From: Nitrososphaerota archaeon
Lineage (GTDB): Archaea > Thermoproteota > Bathyarchaeia > Bathyarchaeales > Bathycorpusculaceae
Assembly: GCA_031283385.1 (NCBI GenBank)
Contig: JAITBW010000154.1
Coordinates: 1-5,927 of the forward strand
Length of the DNA: 5,927 bases
Direction of reading: 5' to 3'
Positions 4,090-5,927 of this stretch are shown in pieces. Within the stretch, counting starts at the first letter, position 1; each line of letters begins with the position of its first letter. The translations under genes were made by a program, and so were the position numbers. The notes under the pieces were generated by a model. It worked only from the letters and a program-made list of their open reading frames with translations. It ran no database searches and was not told where the DNA came from.

Positions 4090-5316
4090 ATGCGAGGCAT
4101 ATTAATTGTAGGCGATGGTATGGCTGATCAGCCATTACAAGAGCTTAACTTTAAAACACCAATAGAAGCCGCTAATCCTCAGGCGATGAATCGTTTAGCC
4201 TGTAGAGGTGTTTTAGGTTTACTTGATCCAATAGCACCTAGTGTAGTACCTAGTAGTGATACTGCGAATTTGGCTCTTTTAGGGTATAATTCAGATTTTG
4301 TATATGAAGGGCGGGGTCCTTTTGAAGCATCTGGTGCTGGTTTGCAGCTTAAAGAGGGCGATGTGGCGTTTAGGTGTAATTTTGTTACTGTAGATGAAAA
4401 TTTGTGTTTAGTGGATGAGCGTGCAGGCAGAGTTGGGGGTGTTGACGCTAAAGTTTTGGGAAAAGTTGTAGAGCAGATTGAGCTTAAAGATAATTCAGAT
4501 GTTGAATTATATTTTAAGCAGACGTTAGGTTTTAAGGCTGCGTTGGTTTTGCGTGGTGATGGTCTTTCTTCCAAAGTGTATAGGGCTTTGCCTAATGTTG
4601 GGGATTCTGTTGTGTCGATTTTGCCGTTGGATGGTTCTTTTGAGGCGAGGCGTACTGCGGGTGTTCTTAATGAGTTTGTGCAGTTGTCTAATCAGGTGTT
4701 AGATGTTCATCCTGTTAATGTTGAGCGTAAAGTTGTTAATAGGAGACCTGCGAATGCGGTGTTGCCGTGGAGTGGGGGTGTGAAGCCTGACGTGTCGTCT
4801 TTTCAGGGTAAGTATAGTTTGAGGGCGTCTTGTGTTGCCGCGGTGAGTTTGATTAAGGGTATAGGCAGATTAAGTGGTATGGATGTTCCAGATGTTTTGG
4901 GGGCTACGGGTGAGCGTGATACGGATACTCTTGCGAAGGCGGATGCGGTGCTTGCTGCGTTTAGGGAGGGTAAGGATTTTGTGTATGTTCATATTGAAGC
5001 TGCTGATGAGGCTAGTCATGACGGTGATGTTGAGGGTAAAATCGCGGTTATTAAAAAAATTGACATGTTAGTGGATAGAATTCTTAGCAGTGTAGATTTA
5101 TCAGATACTGTTATTGCCTTAATGCCTGATCATGCTACTTCTTGCATGACTATGCGGCATTTGTGTGATGCTGTGCCTGTTTGTTTTGCGGGGGCTAATG
5201 TTATTTCGGATAATGTTACTGTTTATAGTGAGCGTTCAGCCTATAAGGGTGGATTGAGCCATATCAGCGGTAAAGACATAATGCCTATGATGTTAAATTA
5301 TATGGGTAGAACATAA
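4090..5316 (+). CDS. apgM: Archaeal-type cofactor-independent phosphoglycerate mutase family protein
   Basis: This 408-residue enzyme of the alkaline phosphatase superfamily is full length for ApgM. Visible landmarks are GDGMAD (8-13, metal ligand D9), PSSDTANLALLGY (54-66, likely phospho-acceptor S56), GRGPFEASGAG (74-84), GDVAFRCNF (90-98), DERAGR (109-114), the HIEAADEASHDGD metal site (301-313, D306 and H310), PDHAT (346-350) and RHLCDAVP (356-363). ApgM interconverts 2- and 3-phosphoglycerate through a phosphoserine and two metal ions. Some positions differ from classical archaeal ApgM as I recall it: DERAGR rather than DRRAGR, an LPWSGG stretch (225-230), and PDHATS rather than a GDHSTP-like site. 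The LPWSGG and HIEA features recall the bacterial branch predicted to replace homoserine kinase, so mutase activity is not certain. A PLP-enzyme gene follows after 15 bases, probably in the same transcript. The plus strand is strongly T/G-rich here. Confidence 0.85.
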   Translation: MRGILIVGDGMADQPLQELNFKTPIEAANPQAMNRLACRGVLGLLDPIAPSVVPSSDTANLALLGYNSDFVYEGRGPFEASGAGLQLKEGDVAFRCNFVTVDENLCLVDERAGRVGGVDAKVLGKVVEQIELKDNSDVELYFKQTLGFKAALVLRGDGLSSKVYRALPNVGDSVVSILPLDGSFEARRTAGVLNEFVQLSNQVLDVHPVNVERKVVNRRPANAVLPWSGGVKPDVSSFQGKYSLRASCVAAVSLIKGIGRLSGMDVPDVLGATGERDTDTLAKADAVLAAFREGKDFVYVHIEAADEASHDGDVEGKIAVIKKIDMLVDRILSSVDLSDTVIALMPDHATSCMTMRHLCDAVPVCFAGANVISDNVTVYSERSAYKGGLSHISGKDIMPMMLNYMGRT

Positions 5317-5331
5317 AAGCGGGTTGGTAAC

Positions 5332-5927
5332 ATGAAGTCGATTTCAAGTTTAGTTAAAGAGAACATTAAGAATCTTAAGCCGTGTGTTCACGGTGGAGAA
5401 GTCCTAGAGGCGGCTGTTAAGAGTGGTGTTAGGCGTGAGGATATTTTAGATTTTAGTTCCAGCGTTAATCCTTTAGGTACTTCTAAGAAAGCGTTAGCTG
5501 CTGTGGAGGCGGCTTTTAGTCAAGTTGCCGCTTACCCTGACTCAACATCTACAGAACTGCGCGGGGTTATTGCAGAGCATTACAAAGTAGCAATTGATAA
5601 TATTATTGTTGGTAATGGTTCAACGGAGCTTATGTATCTTTTTGCGGAGTGTTTTCTATCTGAGGAGGATATAGTAGTTATGGCTGCGCCAACTTTTGGT
5701 GAGTATGAGGGGGCAGTGCGTAAAACTGGGGCAGATATCCGTTTTGTTAAACTTGACGGTGAGCAGAGGCTTGATGTTAACGCTTTTACAAATGCCATGG
5801 TGGGAGCAAAAATGGCATTTATTTGTAACCCAAATAATCCTACTAGCCTATTGGTTTCAGCTCAAGAGTTAAGGGGTATTTTAGATTTTGCTTTAGCTCA
5901 AAGTGTTCTTGTTTTTTTGGATGAGGA
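5332..5927 (+). CDS. PLP-dependent enzyme, threonine-phosphate decarboxylase (CobD) / HisC family, 3' end cut by window
   Basis: The first 198 codons of a fold-type-I PLP enzyme are present; the gene continues past the window end. VHGGEV (19-24) followed by DILDFSSSVNPLG (37-49) is the hallmark start of CobD, which decarboxylates L-threonine phosphate to aminopropanol phosphate for cobamide side chains. The related HisC (histidinol-phosphate aminotransferase) usually lacks the HGG start. Further marks are AYPDS (67-71), GNGSTELMYL (94-103, PLP phosphate contact), CNPNNPT (165-171) and FLDE (195-198), where the aspartate should pair with the PLP ring nitrogen. The catalytic lysine lies beyond the window. 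The ATG is 15 bases after the apgM-like stop, with a weak GGTTGGTAA ribosome-binding sequence. Co-transcription with that gene is likely. CobD versus HisC or a broader aminotransferase cannot be settled without the C-terminal half and the following genes. Confidence 0.85.
   Translation, partial: MKSISSLVKENIKNLKPCVHGGEVLEAAVKSGVRREDILDFSSSVNPLGTSKKALAAVEAAFSQVAAYPDSTSTELRGVIAEHYKVAIDNIIVGNGSTELMYLFAECFLSEEDIVVMAAPTFGEYEGAVRKTGADIRFVKLDGEQRLDVNAFTNAMVGAKMAFICNPNNPTSLLVSAQELRGILDFALAQSVLVFLDE

Noticed and set aside
4179..4574. Open minus-strand frame of 131 codons inside the apgM-like gene
   Set aside because: It is a Ser/Pro/Lys-rich mirror of T/G-rich coding DNA; the plus-strand frame has conserved ApgM motifs through the whole interval.
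5580..5798. Open minus-strand frame of 72 codons near the right end
   Set aside because: It is antisense to the PLP-enzyme gene, whose conserved motifs cover the same bases.
1..5927. CRISPR array, tRNA, rRNA, insertion sequence or toxin-antitoxin system
   Set aside because: I found no regularly spaced repeats, cloverleaf sequence, transposase motifs, terminal inverted repeats or small paired toxin-antitoxin genes.

Overview
The window comes from an archaeon. The evidence is the gene content: a CTP-dependent riboflavin kinase of the archaeal type fused to a winged helix, an archaeal RibL-type FAD synthetase, diphthine synthase (diphthamide is found only in archaea and eukaryotes), an archaeal-type cofactor-independent phosphoglycerate mutase relative, and a DUF357 protein, a family I know from archaea. 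Promoters look archaeal (AT-rich TATA-like boxes, no bacterial -10/-35 pairs). The AT-rich composition, this gene order and the cohesin-like surface protein would fit a mesophilic member of the Thermoproteota/Bathyarchaeia group, but that lineage guess is inference.

Layout. Positions 12-785 (minus) encode a secreted, C-terminally anchored cohesin-like surface protein with a repetitive acidic linker. A 314-bp intergenic region (786-1099) separates it from the divergent ribK/rbkR gene (1100-1804, plus); it holds several inverted repeats and TATA-like sites. From 3920 down to 1782 on the minus strand runs a tightly packed four-gene unit, dphB - DUF357 gene - ribL - rhomboid protease. All three junctions overlap (4, 34 and 4 bp), and the last gene overlaps the 3' end of ribK tail to tail by 23 bp. 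A 169-bp divergent promoter region (3921-4089) leads to the plus-strand pair apgM-like (4090-5316) and a PLP enzyme of the CobD/HisC family (5332 to beyond the window end).

How the genes work together. RibK makes FMN from riboflavin with CTP and RibL adenylates FMN to FAD, so two consecutive cofactor steps sit in adjacent but convergent transcription units. The wHTH-RibK fusion is the architecture of the bifunctional regulator/kinase RbkR, so this protein probably also controls flavin genes, possibly its own. DphB acts on elongation factor 2. The apgM-like gene is either the glycolytic/gluconeogenic mutase or a member of the related amino-acid-kinase-like branch; the second option is attractive because the gene directly downstream looks like a threonine-phosphate decarboxylase.

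I see no clear undescribed defence or mobile system: no CRISPR array, insertion sequence, tRNA or rRNA. The points most worth a second look are the cysteine-free RibL, the apgM-like/CobD-like pairing, the structured intergenic region between the surface protein and ribK, and a switch in strand composition across the window.
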